From: Pseudomonadota bacterium | Lineage (GTDB): Bacteria > Pseudomonadota > Gammaproteobacteria > Xanthomonadales > Xanthomonadaceae | Direction: 5' to 3' | NCBI GenBank assembly: GCA_018240435.1 | Contig: JAFEFT010000024.1 | Location: 91,210 to 155,209, forward strand | Length of the DNA stretch: 64,000 nucleotides | Shown here: positions 9,296 through 19,147 of the stretch, piece by piece | Layout of the letters: each line of letters begins with the position of its first letter | Numbering within the stretch: the stretch's first letter is position 1 | Made by a program: the position numbers and the translations under genes | Notes under the pieces: generated by a model | Told to the model about the DNA's origin: nothing | Databases searched by the model: none | The model's input: the letters and a program-made list of their open reading frames with translations, nothing else

Positions 9296-11254
9296 TTACT
9301 GCACCGACACCGACTCGAGCAATTCGATGCCCTTGTCGGTCAGCTCGACGGTGATGTCGGCGCGCTTGATGAAGCCGGCGTACATGTCCATCGTCGCCGC
9401 CTGCTGCTCCATCGTCGCCTTCGCGTCGGCATCGCCGAGCGATTGCGCCGTCTTGCGCATGAAGTCGGCCAGCACCTTGTAGAGCTCGCCGCGACCGCCG
9501 CCGGCGGCCAGCGGCTGCTGGGCCGGATCGGCCTTCATCGCCGCCGCGATGCGGGCATCCTCACCGGCACCGATGGCGACGGCCAGCGCCTTGTCCGACA
9601 TCGCCACGAACATCGGCGCCTGGATCGGCAGGTTGGGCATCGCCGGCAAGGGCTTGGCCACGCCGTCGGGCTTCAGGCCAAGGCTGCCAATGCCCGGCAC
9701 CACGTTGCCGGCCAGCGCCAGCAGCGAGGCCGGATTGTCCGAGCCGATCACCAGCACCGCCGAGATGTCCGGAACCGGGGTGCCGTCCTTGATCTGGAGT
9801 TTGTCGGTGATCAAGTGGAAACCGCCGAACATGCCGGTATAGCCGGCGAACCCGGGATTGGTGAGCGTGGTCTTGGCCTTCTGCGAGGATTCGTTCAGGC
9901 CGGCCAGCGCCGGGCACTTCCACGGCGACTTGGCGGTGGCGTCGGCATACTTGGTGGCCAGATCGGGCAGCTTGGCCAGATTCAGGCTCATGCCGAAATC
10001 GAACAGCGCGTCCTTGGCCGCCGCCGTGCCCGGCATCGGCGCACGCAGGCCCATCAGATCCTTGGCGATGTCCGGGCGCGTCTCGAACACCGCGCGCAGG
10101 CCCATGTGCTGGGCGTTGAGATCGGTATAACCGAAGCTGGCGCGCGGCCACGCCGCCGCCAGTTGCCCGTATTCATCGGCACAGACCGCGTCCATCTGCG
10201 GCTTCTTTTCGCCGATGGCGTTGAGGAAGGAGGTTTCCAGCGGCGTCGCCGGCGCCTTGAACACGGCCAGCAGCTTGCCGCTGTCGATGTAGCCGCTGCC
10301 GTAGGTGAGGTAGTTCATCGACTTGTTGACCGCCGTCAGCCCGCCGCTGTCGGCCAGCGACTGCTTGGGCTTGTCCAGGCCCAGCAAGGTGCGCAGGTCG
10401 GCGTCGGACGGCTTGGCGGGGGCGATCGTGGCCACCAGCTGCTTGCCGGTGATGGCGATCACGCCTTCGAGCTTGGCGCTGTCCGTACCGCTGCCGACCA
10501 CCCAGTATTCCTGGCTGCCGACCTTGGCCGTGGTCAGCTTGACGCCGGCCTTGGTTTCGATGCGGCCGATGGTGGCGCGCAGGTTGTCGGGCTTGGCCAG
10601 CTCCACGCGCAGCACCGGCACCAGGCCGAGGCCGTAGAAGGCGGCGTGCATCTGCGGCGACACCCCGAGCATGTCCATCAGCGCCTTGACATCCTTGCCA
10701 GCCACTTCGCCCTTGATCGCGCCGAGCAGCTTGGTCGCCTTGGCGCGCATCGCCACCTTGCCGGCCGAGCACTTGTCGGCATCGGCATCGACCATGCCCG
10801 GCTCGCCGGAACCATCGGGCACGCCGGCGACTTCGGGCATGCCCGATGCCTCGCCCGACGCCTCGCCCGATGCCACCGACAGTGTCGCATCGCCCTCGGC
10901 CGAAGCCGCCGGATCGGCAGGCTCGCTGGCCGCATCCTGCATCGCGCCGCCGCCACCGCCCGCAGTACCGCATTGGGCATCGGTGCGCGCCAGCACCTTC
11001 AGGGCGCCGTCGATCTGCTGGGCATACATGTCGCCGAGCTTGCCGGCCTTGTCGAGCTTGCCGATCCACAGATCGCTCACATCCTTGGGCTGCGGATCGA
11101 TGTTGGCGATGACGTAGGGCGTATCGGCCGGCACGTAGGTCAGCGGGTCGTCGGCGGCGACGACACCGGGACCGCCCGGGCCGCCCTTGTTGCAGCCGGC
11201 GATGGCGACGATGCCTGCGGCGATGACGCAGGACAGGGCTTTGCGCTTGAACAT
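9296..11254 (-). CDS. Large unknown lipoprotein (652 aa)
   Basis: A 652-residue predicted lipoprotein that I do not recognise. The lipobox is 'AIAGC' with the cysteine at residue 21, followed by a Gly/Pro linker. Around residues 100-165 there is a low-complexity acidic stretch with repeated 'ASGE' units. The rest contains alternating hydrophobic strands ('LRVELAKPDNLRATIGRIET') suggesting a large periplasmic globular protein built from related halves. The start is ATG 11254; upstream codons in frame encode no signal sequence. It lies between tsaC and another lipoprotein on the minus strand, separated from the latter by a strong hairpin. Confidence 0.8.
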   Translation of the reverse strand: MFKRKALSCVIAAGIVAIAGCNKGGPGGPGVVAADDPLTYVPADTPYVIANIDPQPKDVSDLWIGKLDKAGKLGDMYAQQIDGALKVLARTDAQCGTAGGGGGAMQDAASEPADPAASAEGDATLSVASGEASGEASGMPEVAGVPDGSGEPGMVDADADKCSAGKVAMRAKATKLLGAIKGEVAGKDVKALMDMLGVSPQMHAAFYGLGLVPVLRVELAKPDNLRATIGRIETKAGVKLTTAKVGSQEYWVVGSGTDSAKLEGVIAITGKQLVATIAPAKPSDADLRTLLGLDKPKQSLADSGGLTAVNKSMNYLTYGSGYIDSGKLLAVFKAPATPLETSFLNAIGEKKPQMDAVCADEYGQLAAAWPRASFGYTDLNAQHMGLRAVFETRPDIAKDLMGLRAPMPGTAAAKDALFDFGMSLNLAKLPDLATKYADATAKSPWKCPALAGLNESSQKAKTTLTNPGFAGYTGMFGGFHLITDKLQIKDGTPVPDISAVLVIGSDNPASLLALAGNVVPGIGSLGLKPDGVAKPLPAMPNLPIQAPMFVAMSDKALAVAIGAGEDARIAAAMKADPAQQPLAAGGGRGELYKVLADFMRKTAQSLGDADAKATMEQQAATMDMYAGFIKRADITVELTDKGIELLESVSVQ

Positions 11255-11339
11255 GGGTGTTTTCCCCGGGGAAAGTGTGATGCGGTCGGCAATAATAGCA
11301 GACGCAAATCCGCCGTGCCGGCGGCCAGCGCGGCCCGAA

Positions 11340-11903
11340 TCAGGCGCGGATGGCGACCCCGCTGGCGGCATCGCGGATCGACGTCGGCGTCGTCAAACCG
11401 CCGGTTTCGCCGATCAGCACGCCGTCGATCGTCGCCAGCAGCGCCGGATCGAGCTGCTCGGCGGTGACCGCCGGCGGCTGTCCGGCCAGATTGGCGCTGG
11501 TCGACACCAGCGGCCCGCCGTAGGCATTGCACAGCTTCACCACCGGCCGATGCGCGCTCACCCGCAGCGCCAGCGTGGAGTGCATGCCGCGCAGCCAGAC
11601 CGGCACCTGCGGCGGGCAGGGCAGCAGCCAGGTGTTCGGGCCGGGCCAGGTGGCACGCACTGCGCGCAGACGCTCGGCCGGCAATGCGTCCAGGTCGATC
11701 AGGCCGGCGATCTGGCTCAGGCTGGCAGCGATCACGATCAAGCCTTTCCATTCCTCGCGCTGCTTGATCGCCAGCAAGCGGCGCACGGCGGTGGCGTCGA
11801 ACGGATCGCAGCCCAGCCCCCAGACGCCTTCGGTCGGGTACGCAATGACGCCGCCACGGCGCAGGACGGCGACGGCTTGCGGGATGTCGAGGCGCTGGGA
11901 CAT
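11340..11903 (-). CDS. tsaC: Threonylcarbamoyl-AMP synthase TsaC
   Basis: A 187-residue YrdC/Sua5-domain protein that makes threonylcarbamoyl-AMP for the t6A37 modification of ANN-decoding tRNAs. Visible motifs are 'GGVIAYPTEGVWGLGCDP' near the N-terminus, the 'KQREEWKGLIVIA' nucleotide-binding region, and 'GGPLVSTSANLAGQPP'. The length is that of single-domain TsaC rather than the longer Sua5. The ATG at 11903 begins 'MSQRLDIPQAV'; a start seven codons further upstream is open but adds nothing conserved. It sits 95 bp downstream of topA in the same orientation, the neighbourhood expected for this lineage. Confidence 0.93.
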   Translation of the reverse strand: MSQRLDIPQAVAVLRRGGVIAYPTEGVWGLGCDPFDATAVRRLLAIKQREEWKGLIVIAASLSQIAGLIDLDALPAERLRAVRATWPGPNTWLLPCPPQVPVWLRGMHSTLALRVSAHRPVVKLCNAYGGPLVSTSANLAGQPPAVTAEQLDPALLATIDGVLIGETGGLTTPTSIRDAASGVAIRA

Positions 11904-11998
11904 GGTGATCGCGGTCGCGGCCAAGGCGCGGCCAGCCTAGCGTAACCGCGCCGTGCAATTACTCGGTTTGTCGTTGGCTGGCGCGCGGACCCGTTTGC

Positions 11999-14482
11999 CT
12001 ACTTCTTCGCCGCCGCCGTCTTCCTGGCGGGCTTTTTCGCCGGCGCCTTGCCCGACTTTTTCCCGGCGGCCTTGCGCACCAGCGCCTTTTTCGCGGGCGT
12101 CTTGCCGGCCGGCGCCGGCGCTGCGGGCGCCCGCTTCTTCGCCGCCGGCGCCTGGGCCGCCGCACCCTTGCGCGCAAAGCGGCCGCGCGCCGGCCGCGCC
12201 GGCGCGGCGGCAAGGATGGCCTCGCACTCGGCCAGCGTCAGCGACGCCGGTTCGCGATCCTTCGGAATCTTGCCGTTTTTCTGGCCATCGGTGATGTACG
12301 GCCCGTAGCGGCCGTTGAGGACTTCGATCGGGCTGCCGTCGAACTTGCGGATCAGGCGATTGGCGAGAAACGCTTCGCGCTCGTGGATCAGGTGCACGGC
12401 GCGGGCGAAGTCGATGGTGTACGGATCGTCGTCCTTGCCCAGCGAGGCGTAGGTGGCGCCGCGCTTGGCGAACGGCCCGAAGCGGCCGATCGCCACGCTC
12501 ACCGGCTCGCCGGCGTCCTCGCCGAGCGTGCGCGGCAGCAGGAACAGCGCCAGCGCCTCGTCCAGGCCGATGGTGTGCATCGACTGCCCGGGGCGCAGGC
12601 TGGCGAAGCGCGGCTTGTCCTCGTCTTCCTTGCGGCCGATCTGGGCGAACGCACCGAAGCGGCCGAGGCGCACGCTGACCGGCTTGCCCGACGCCGGGTC
12701 GATGCCCAGCTCGCGCGCGCCGGTGGCGTCGGAGCGATCCACCGTATCGGTCTTGTCGTCCACCAGCGCCTTGAACGGCTCCCAGAAGCGGCGCAGCAGC
12801 GGCACCCAGTCTTCCTCGCCGCGCGAGACGGCGTCGAGTTCGTCCTCCATCTTCGCGGTGAAGTCGTAGTCGACGTATTGGCTGAAGTGGCTGGACAGGA
12901 ACTTGCTGACCGCGCGACCGACATCGGTCGGGCGGAAGCGGCGGTTTTCCAGTTCGACGTACTTGCGGAACATCAGCGTCTGGATGATCGCCGCGTAGGT
13001 CGACGGCCGGCCGATGCCGTATTCCTCCAGCGCCTTCACCAGCGAGGCTTCGGAAAAGCGCGGCGGCGGCTCGGTGAAATGCTGGTCGGTGCGGATGCCG
13101 GCCAGCGGCACGTCGTCGCCGGGCTGCATCGGCGGCAGCTTGCGGCCGGCGTCTTCGTCCTCGCCGGATGGCGCGTTGTCGCGGCCTTCCTCATACACCG
13201 CCAGGAAGCCCGGGTCGACCACGGTGGTGCCGCTGGCGCGAAAACCGTGCGCATTGCCGCAGGCCAGTTCGACGCTGACGGTATCGAGCGTGGCCGGCAC
13301 CATCTGGCAGGCCACCGTGCGCTTCCAGATCAGCTCGTACAGGCGGCGTTCGTCGTCGGACAGATGGCGCGCCACCGAAGCGGGCGTGCGCAGCGCCGAG
13401 GTCGAGCGAATTGCCTCGTGCGCTTCTTGTGCATTCTTCGATTTGGTCTTGAAGACGTTGGCGCGATCGGGCAACGCCGCCATGCCGAAATCGCGCGCGA
13501 TCACGTCGCGCAGCTCGACCAGCGCCTCCTCGGACAGGTGGGTCGAATCGGTACGCATGTAGCTGATCAGGCCGACCGTGCCTTCCTCACCGAGGGCGAT
13601 GCCCTCGTAGAGCTTCTGCGCGACCTGCATCGTCTTGCGAGTGGTGAAGCCGAGCTTGCGCGCCGCTTCCTGTTGCAAGGTCGAGGTGATGAACGGCGGC
13701 GCCGGACGGCGTTTGCGCTCCTTGCGGGTCACATCGGTGACGTGCAAACGGCCGCCGGCGGCCTTGAGCAGGCGCTCGCGCGCAGCGTGGGCGCCACCGG
13801 CCTCGGTGAGGGTGAACTGCTCGACCTTGTGGCCGTCGAGCTTCACCAGGCGGGCGACGAAGCCTTGCCGCGGATGCGCGACGTCGGCCTCCATCGACCA
13901 GTATTCGCGCGCCTTGAAGGCTTCGATTTCTTCCTCGCGCTCGACGATCATGCGCAGCGCCGGCGATTGCACGCGCCCGGCCGACAACCCCGACTGCACC
14001 TTGCGCCACAGCACCGGCGAGAGGTTGAAGCCGACCAGGAAATCCAGCGCGCGCCGCGCCTGCTGGGCGTTGACCAGATCGGCGGCGATCTTGCGCGGGT
14101 GCGCCACCGCTTCGCGGATCGCGCGCGGGGTGATCTCGGTGAACACCACCCGATGCAGCGCACGATCCCTCAGCAAGCCGCGTTCCTTGAGAATTTCGGC
14201 GACGTGCCAGGAAATCGCCTCGCCCTCGCGATCCGGGTCGGTGGCCAGATACAGGCCTTCGGCTGATTTGGCTGCCTTGGCGATCGCCTCGACGTGCTTG
14301 TCGTTCTTGTCGATCGTCTCGTAGCGCATGGCGAAGTCGCGGCCGACATCGACCGCGCCCTCCTTGGGCACCAGATCGCGGACATGGCCGTACGAGGCCA
14401 GGACGGTGAAGTCCTTGCCCAGGTACTTGTTGATCGTCTTGGCCTTGGCCGGCGATTCGACGATGAGCAGGTTTTTGGCCAT
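11999..14482 (-). CDS. topA: DNA topoisomerase I
   Basis: An 827-residue type IA topoisomerase that relaxes negative supercoils. The Toprim acidic triad is in 'TDPDREGE' (82-88), and the catalytic tyrosine is Y308 in 'GLISYMRTDS'. After the core, the usual four-cysteine zinc fingers are not seen; instead there are cysteine-free topoisomerase C-terminal repeats containing 'GRFGPFAKRG' and 'GRYGPYITDG'. The protein ends in a tail of about 70 residues rich in Lys, Ala and Pro ('APAKKPARKTAAAKK'), probably a DNA-binding extension. The start is certain from the N-terminus 'MAKNLLIVESPAKAKT', but no Shine-Dalgarno is visible because a heptamer array begins three bases upstream of the start codon. 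Confidence 0.97.
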   Translation of the reverse strand: MAKNLLIVESPAKAKTINKYLGKDFTVLASYGHVRDLVPKEGAVDVGRDFAMRYETIDKNDKHVEAIAKAAKSAEGLYLATDPDREGEAISWHVAEILKERGLLRDRALHRVVFTEITPRAIREAVAHPRKIAADLVNAQQARRALDFLVGFNLSPVLWRKVQSGLSAGRVQSPALRMIVEREEEIEAFKAREYWSMEADVAHPRQGFVARLVKLDGHKVEQFTLTEAGGAHAARERLLKAAGGRLHVTDVTRKERKRRPAPPFITSTLQQEAARKLGFTTRKTMQVAQKLYEGIALGEEGTVGLISYMRTDSTHLSEEALVELRDVIARDFGMAALPDRANVFKTKSKNAQEAHEAIRSTSALRTPASVARHLSDDERRLYELIWKRTVACQMVPATLDTVSVELACGNAHGFRASGTTVVDPGFLAVYEEGRDNAPSGEDEDAGRKLPPMQPGDDVPLAGIRTDQHFTEPPPRFSEASLVKALEEYGIGRPSTYAAIIQTLMFRKYVELENRRFRPTDVGRAVSKFLSSHFSQYVDYDFTAKMEDELDAVSRGEEDWVPLLRRFWEPFKALVDDKTDTVDRSDATGARELGIDPASGKPVSVRLGRFGAFAQIGRKEDEDKPRFASLRPGQSMHTIGLDEALALFLLPRTLGEDAGEPVSVAIGRFGPFAKRGATYASLGKDDDPYTIDFARAVHLIHEREAFLANRLIRKFDGSPIEVLNGRYGPYITDGQKNGKIPKDREPASLTLAECEAILAAAPARPARGRFARKGAAAQAPAAKKRAPAAPAPAGKTPAKKALVRKAAGKKSGKAPAKKPARKTAAAKK

Positions 14483-14484
14483 CG

Positions 14485-14540
14485 GAGGACAGAGGACAGA
14501 GGACAGAGGACAGAGGACAGAGGACGGAGGACGGAGGACA
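14485..14540. repeat. Heptamer array (8 units) in topA leader
   Basis: Eight consecutive 7-bp units (GAGGACA with two GAGGACG variants; TGTCCTC on the topA strand) begin two bases upstream of the topA start codon. They replace the region where a ribosome-binding site would be expected. Confidence 0.9.
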
Positions 14541-14570
14541 GAAAAAGTGGCCGTCCGGTCGCAACCGGAC
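14541..14570 (-). terminator. Rho-independent terminator after smg
   Basis: On the minus strand a GTCCGGT/ACCGGAC stem with a 4-nt loop (14553-14570) is followed by 'GGCCACTTTTTC'. The stem and T-run are placed to end the lysM-dprA-smg transcript before topA. Confidence 0.65.
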
Positions 14571-14682
14571 GCCCTTCCAAACGAATCGGGCGGCTTCCCT
14601 TAATTCATTAAGGCATTACGGCAGCAGCGGCTGTCAAGCGGGGCTGCCGCGGGCACGAATTCACGGCACGCGTGCGAAGCCG

Positions 14683-15162
14683 TCAATGCAGCGGCTCGGG
14701 GTCACCCTCGAACATCTGGTTTTCCATCCACGCGAACGCCGCTTCGGCACCGGGCTGGTTGAACAGCACCATCAGCACCACCCACTTGAGATCGTCCAGA
14801 TCGATCTGCGCCTGATCGAGCGCCATCACCCGGTCGATCACCAGTTCGCGCTGGGCGGCGTCGAGGATGCCCTGCTGTTCGAGGAACATCAGAAAGCCCA
14901 GCGTCTGCGCGTCGAAGCGCGACAGCTCCGGCTCGACGTACAGACGCACCGGGCCGACGTCAGCGCGGCGCGCGGCCGTGGTCGGGCGTTGGCGGGCAAG
15001 TTCGTCGAGCCAGTCGAAGGCCTTGCCGATTTCGGGGGCGGAGAAGCCGGCTTGGAGCAGGCCGTTCTGCAGGCCGTCGCGGTCGGCGACCGCGTCGGGA
15101 TCTTGATAGAAATAATGTTCGAAAAGGTAGAGCAGGACGTCCAGTATGGTTTCTTCTTTCAT
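14683..15162 (-). CDS. smg: Smg family protein (DUF494)
   Basis: A 159-residue DUF494 protein, the Smg family that commonly follows dprA in gammaproteobacteria. The N-terminus '[18 protein letters not shown]' and the C-terminal '[16 protein letters not shown]' are diagnostic. It is an acidic, fully helical cytoplasmic protein whose molecular function is not established. The start is ATG 15162, which has AGGA directly upstream. It lies 44 bp downstream of dprA in the same orientation, in an apparent lysM-dprA-smg operon that ends at the terminator before topA. Confidence 0.94.
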   Translation of the reverse strand: MKEETILDVLLYLFEHYFYQDPDAVADRDGLQNGLLQAGFSAPEIGKAFDWLDELARQRPTTAARRADVGPVRLYVEPELSRFDAQTLGFLMFLEQQGILDAAQRELVIDRVMALDQAQIDLDDLKWVVLMVLFNQPGAEAAFAWMENQMFEGDPEPLH

Positions 15163-15206
15163 TCCTCGTTCCGCCTGCGCCGTGCGCGGTGGTTGGGGCT
15201 GCGGGG

Positions 15207-16337
15207 CTATCTGCGGACGTAGCGGCCGTGGACGCCGGCCACCCGGCCTTGCAACTCCATGAGCAGCAGGATGGAGGACAGTTGCGCGACCGTCAATCCC
15301 GTGCGCGCGACCAGCACGTCGATCGCCACCGGGTCGTGGCCGAGCGCGGCCACCACGCGGGCATGGTCGGGATCGTCGACGGCGCCGGCGGCCGCCGTGG
15401 CCGCCGGCGCGTCCGCGCCGTCCGCCAGCCGCGCGCGCAAGGCATCGGCCAGCGAGGCGGCGACCGGCGCCAAGGCGGCGATCACCTCGCGGGCGTCCTC
15501 GACCAGCGCCGCACCCTGGCGGATCAGGCGGTGGCAGCCGCGCGCCAGCGGGTTGTGGATCGAGCCGGGCACGGCAAACACCTCGCGCCCGGCGTCGCTG
15601 GCCTGGCGGGCGGTGATCAACGCGCCGCTGCGCTCGGCGGCCTCGATCACCAGCGTGCCCAGGGCCAGCCCGGCGATGATGCGATTGCGGCGCGGAAAAT
15701 TCTCGCGCCGGGCCGGCGTGCCGGGGGCGAATTCGCTGACGATCGCCCCGTGCGCGCGGATGCGCTCGGCCAGCCGGCGCTGGCTGGCGGGATAGACGAC
15801 ATCGCTGCCGGTGCCGACCACCGCCACGGTGGGGCAGTCGGCAGCGAGGGCGGCGGCGTGGGCGGCGGCATCGATGCCTTCGGCCAGGCCGCTGCTGATG
15901 ATCAGGCCGCTTTGCGCCAGCGCCGTGGCGAAGTCGCGGGTATTGTCGCGGCCACCGGCGGTGGCGTTGCGGCTGCCGACCACCGCCACCTGCGGGTGCC
16001 ACAGCCAGCCGGCATCGCCCTCGATGAACAGCGCCGGCGGCGGGCTCGGGCTGCGCCGCAGCAGCGCCGGGAAATCCGCGTCATCCAGGCCGAGCAGACG
16101 ATGGCGGGGGTCGTCGAGCCAGGCCAGATCGCGCGCGCTGACCAACCCCGGCTCGCGCAGGCGTGCCAGTGCCTCGGCACTGGCGCCGGCGGCGCGCCAG
16201 CGGGCATCGGGCAGGTCGAGGGCGGCGCTGGCGCTGCCGGCGGCAGGCACGAGCGTGCGGATCGCGGAAACGACAACGCCCGCGCGGATCAGGGCAATCC
16301 AGGCGCGGGCGTTGGCAGTGGTGCCTTGACTGGGCAT
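15207..16337 (-). CDS. dprA: DNA-processing protein DprA
   Basis: A 376-residue DprA/Smf protein, which loads RecA on incoming single-stranded DNA during natural transformation. The Rossmann-like core is marked by '[13 protein letters not shown]' and '[12 protein letters not shown]', followed by '[14 protein letters not shown]' and '[10 protein letters not shown]'. A C-terminal winged-helix (DML1-like) domain ends in '[19 protein letters not shown]'. The start is ATG 16337, preceded by AGGAGG; the frame remains open upstream but overlaps the LysM gene. It is cotranscribed with the LysM protein gene (34 bp gap) and smg. Confidence 0.94.
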   Translation of the reverse strand: MPSQGTTANARAWIALIRAGVVVSAIRTLVPAAGSASAALDLPDARWRAAGASAEALARLREPGLVSARDLAWLDDPRHRLLGLDDADFPALLRRSPSPPPALFIEGDAGWLWHPQVAVVGSRNATAGGRDNTRDFATALAQSGLIISSGLAEGIDAAAHAAALAADCPTVAVVGTGSDVVYPASQRRLAERIRAHGAIVSEFAPGTPARRENFPRRNRIIAGLALGTLVIEAAERSGALITARQASDAGREVFAVPGSIHNPLARGCHRLIRQGAALVEDAREVIAALAPVAASLADALRARLADGADAPAATAAAGAVDDPDHARVVAALGHDPVAIDVLVARTGLTVAQLSSILLLMELQGRVAGVHGRYVRR

Positions 16338-16371
16338 GGTGGGCGGCACCTCCTGTGCCGCCATCGCCGCA

Positions 16372-17532
16372 TCAGCGGGTGGCGTCCGGATGCTTGAGGA
16401 CGTCGCCGACATGGATGTCCTTGGTAGCATCCATGACCAAGCCGTAGCTCATCTTGTCGAAGGTGCGGAACACCATCACATGGCCTTCGTACTCGTCGGC
16501 CAGACGGACGCGATCATGGTCGGCGGTGAACCAGTTCTTGTGCTTGATGGTGTCGGCCTGATTGCTGCCGATGCGCCAGATCGAGAACACGGTGCCGTTG
16601 TCGACGCCATCGAGCTTGCCGGCGGAGATCGCGATCACCTCGCGCGGGCCGGCGGCGGCGATGTTGTCGGGCACGCCGATCACGCGGAACTTGGTGTACT
16701 GCGACACCACCGCCTGCTGCTTGGGCGGGTGCGGCATGAACTGCAAGTCATACGGCTGGGCCTCGACCGGCACCAGGCGATCGCCCTTGTGCACGTCGGC
16801 GCCGCCGCCGATCAGCAGCAGGGTGGCGGTCTCGATGCCATGACCCTGCGGCCGGGTGACCTGCGCCAGCGACATCTCGCGCAGCTCGGTGCCGAGGTAG
16901 TCGGGCTGGCCGGCGCGGCCGTAGGAGACATCCTTCCAGAAGTTGTTCCAGTTGGTGCCGTTGAGCTTGTCGCCGCGGAAGTTCAGATCGTCGCTGCGCA
17001 ACTGGTATTCGCCCGAGCCACGGTGGTTGCGGCCGTAGGAGACGGTCGGACGCACGATCGCGTACATGTCGCCGGCCTTGGCGTCGGGAATGCCGCGCGC
17101 ATAGGCCAGCTGGCCGTTGGCGACGCTGATCTGGTCTTCCTCCAGGCCGACGATGTAGGGCAGATCCTTGATCGAATCGACCACCCGCATGTGCTTGAGG
17201 AAGTCCTCGACCTGCGCCAGCGGGATGGTGTCGATCGCCGGGCCATCGCCCATGCTGCGCGACAACTCGACCTGCGGCCGGCCGTTGATGTACTTCAAGC
17301 TGAGCACGTCGCCCGGGTAGATGCGATGCGGGTTCTTGACCTGCGGATTGGCCTGCCAGATCTCCGGCCACAACCACGGCTTGTTGAGGAAGCGGGCCGA
17401 GATGTCCCACAGCGTGTCGCCCTTCTTGACGACGTAGGTGTCGGGATGATCGGTGCGCAGATCCGCCGCGACGGCATAGGTGGCGACGGTCAACAGCGAC
17501 GCGCTCACGAGCGCAAGCATTCGACTGAACAT
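16372..17532 (-). CDS. Secreted LysM-domain protein
   Basis: A 386-residue exported protein with a signal peptide (residues 1-22, ending 'ATYAVAA') and one LysM peptidoglycan-binding domain at about 32-80 ('[17 protein letters not shown]', '[13 protein letters not shown]'). The remaining 300 residues form a conserved domain without a recognised catalytic motif, as in the LysM proteins encoded next to dprA in related bacteria. It probably binds the cell wall from the periplasm. The ATG at 17532 begins the signal peptide. It is divergent from def, and dprA follows 34 bp downstream in the same operon. Confidence 0.9.
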   Translation of the reverse strand: MFSRMLALVSASLLTVATYAVAADLRTDHPDTYVVKKGDTLWDISARFLNKPWLWPEIWQANPQVKNPHRIYPGDVLSLKYINGRPQVELSRSMGDGPAIDTIPLAQVEDFLKHMRVVDSIKDLPYIVGLEEDQISVANGQLAYARGIPDAKAGDMYAIVRPTVSYGRNHRGSGEYQLRSDDLNFRGDKLNGTNWNNFWKDVSYGRAGQPDYLGTELREMSLAQVTRPQGHGIETATLLLIGGGADVHKGDRLVPVEAQPYDLQFMPHPPKQQAVVSQYTKFRVIGVPDNIAAAGPREVIAISAGKLDGVDNGTVFSIWRIGSNQADTIKHKNWFTADHDRVRLADEYEGHVMVFRTFDKMSYGLVMDATKDIHVGDVLKHPDATR

Positions 17533-17665
17533 GGTGGTTGTCTACCTGAATTCCCCGGACAGGTTCGTTGCATATTGACCATTTTCCGCCGCCAATTGCA
17601 AGCCTTGGCGGTACAATCGGGTTTCCCGCCTTGTCGGCGGCAATCGCCGACCCCATCTTTCGGTC

Positions 17666-18214
17666 ATGGCCAAGCTCACCATCCTCGAATTTCCCGATCC
17701 GCGCCTGCGCACGGTCGCCAAGCCCGTCGCGCACGTCGACGACGCCCTGCGCACACTGATCGCGGACATGTTCGAGACCATGTACGCCGCGCCCGGCATC
17801 GGCCTGGCGGCGACCCAGGTCGACGTCCACCGCCAGCTGCTGGTGCTGGACATTTCCGAGGATGGCAGCAAGCCGATGGTGTTCGTCAATCCGCAGATTC
17901 TGGCCCGCGACGGCGAGCAGGTCTATCAGGAAGGCTGCCTGTCGGTGCCCGGCATCCACGCCGAGGTGCAGCGCGCCAACCACATCCGCGTGCGCGCACA
18001 AGATCGCGACGGCGCGGTGTTCGAGCTCGACGCCGAAGGGCTGCTGGCGGTGTGCATCCAGCACGAGATGGATCATCTGGCCGGCAAATTGTTCGTCGAC
18101 TACCTCTCGCCGCTCAAGCGCGAAATGGTGCGCAAGAAACTCGCCAAGGCACGCAAGGACGCCGCCGCCGAAAAAGCCGACCCCGCAGCGCCGGCGCGCG
18201 CCGGAACGGCATGA
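17666..18214 (+). CDS. def: Peptide deformylase
   Basis: A 182-residue iron/zinc deformylase that removes the formyl group from nascent N-termini. All three motifs are intact: GIGLAATQ (44-51), EGCLSVPG (89-96, metal ligand C91) and HEMDH (133-137, metal ligands H133 and H137, catalytic E134). A Lys/Ala-rich tail of about 25 residues follows the conserved C-terminal helix. Its stop overlaps the fmt start in an ATGA, so the two are translationally coupled; fmt adds the formyl group that Def removes. Confidence 0.97.
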   Translation: MAKLTILEFPDPRLRTVAKPVAHVDDALRTLIADMFETMYAAPGIGLAATQVDVHRQLLVLDISEDGSKPMVFVNPQILARDGEQVYQEGCLSVPGIHAEVQRANHIRVRAQDRDGAVFELDAEGLLAVCIQHEMDHLAGKLFVDYLSPLKREMVRKKLAKARKDAAAEKADPAAPARAGTA

Positions 18215-19140
18215 TCGCGCCGCTGCGGATCGTCTTCGCCGGCACCCCTGAATTCGCCCTGCCCAGCTTGCGCGCGGCCGCGCGGCATGGGCAGGTGGTG
18301 GCCGTCTATACCCAGCCCGATCGCCCGGCCGGGCGCGGCCGTCAGCTCGCCGCCTCGCCGATCAAGCAGGCGGCGCTGAACATGGGGCTTGCGGTTCGCC
18401 AGCCATCGACGCTGCGCAGTGCGCAGGCGCGCGCCGAGTTGGCCGCGCTGCAACCGGATCTGATGGTGGTGGTCGCCTACGGCTTGATCTTGCCGGCGAA
18501 GATTCTCGCCATCCCGCGCCAGGGTTGCTGGAACGTGCACGCCTCCCTGTTGCCGCGCTGGCGCGGCGCGGCGCCGATCCAGCGCGCCATCGAAGCCGGC
18601 GATGCGCAAACCGGGGTGTGCCTGATGCGGATGGACGAAGGCCTCGACACCGGCCCGGTGCTGCTGTCGCTGCGCACGCCGATCGACGCCGACGACACCG
18701 GCGGCAGCCTGCACAATCGCCTGGCCGAACTGGGCGCGGAAGTGCTCGGCGATGCGCTGACCTTGCTCAAGGCCGGCATGCGTCCGGCGGCGATACCGCA
18801 AGCCAGCGCCGGCGTCGCCTACGCGCGCAAGCTGGAGAAATCCGAGGCGCGCCTGGACTGGAACGACGCCGCCGAGGTGCTCGCGCGCAAGGTGCGCGCC
18901 TTCAACCCCTGGCCGATCGCCGAGGCCGATCTGGCTGGCGAGCGCGTGCGCATCCACGACGCGCGTGCGCTGGCGTCGAGCCACGCCGCCGCGCCCGGCA
19001 CGGTGCTTTCGGCCAACCGCGACGGCATCGATGTCGCCTGCGGCAACGGCGTGCTGCGCCTGCTGATCGTGCAGCGCGAGGGCGGTCGCGCCATCGCCGC
19101 CGGCGATTACCTCAACGCGCGGCCATCGCTGCGCGCTTGA
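18211..19140 (+). CDS. fmt: Methionyl-tRNA formyltransferase
   Basis: A 309-residue enzyme that formylates initiator Met-tRNA. The N-terminal domain begins '[18 protein letters not shown]'; the catalytic region contains '[17 protein letters not shown]' (catalytic Asn and His) and '[10 protein letters not shown]' (catalytic Asp). The C-terminal OB-like tRNA-binding domain starts near residue 205 ('[10 protein letters not shown]'). The start is ATG 18211, overlapping the def stop by 4 bp; rsmB begins 7 bp after the fmt stop, giving a def-fmt-rsmB operon. Confidence 0.96.
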   Translation: MIAPLRIVFAGTPEFALPSLRAAARHGQVVAVYTQPDRPAGRGRQLAASPIKQAALNMGLAVRQPSTLRSAQARAELAALQPDLMVVVAYGLILPAKILAIPRQGCWNVHASLLPRWRGAAPIQRAIEAGDAQTGVCLMRMDEGLDTGPVLLSLRTPIDADDTGGSLHNRLAELGAEVLGDALTLLKAGMRPAAIPQASAGVAYARKLEKSEARLDWNDAAEVLARKVRAFNPWPIAEADLAGERVRIHDARALASSHAAAPGTVLSANRDGIDVACGNGVLRLLIVQREGGRAIAAGDYLNARPSLRA

Positions 19141-19147
19141 GTTCGCG

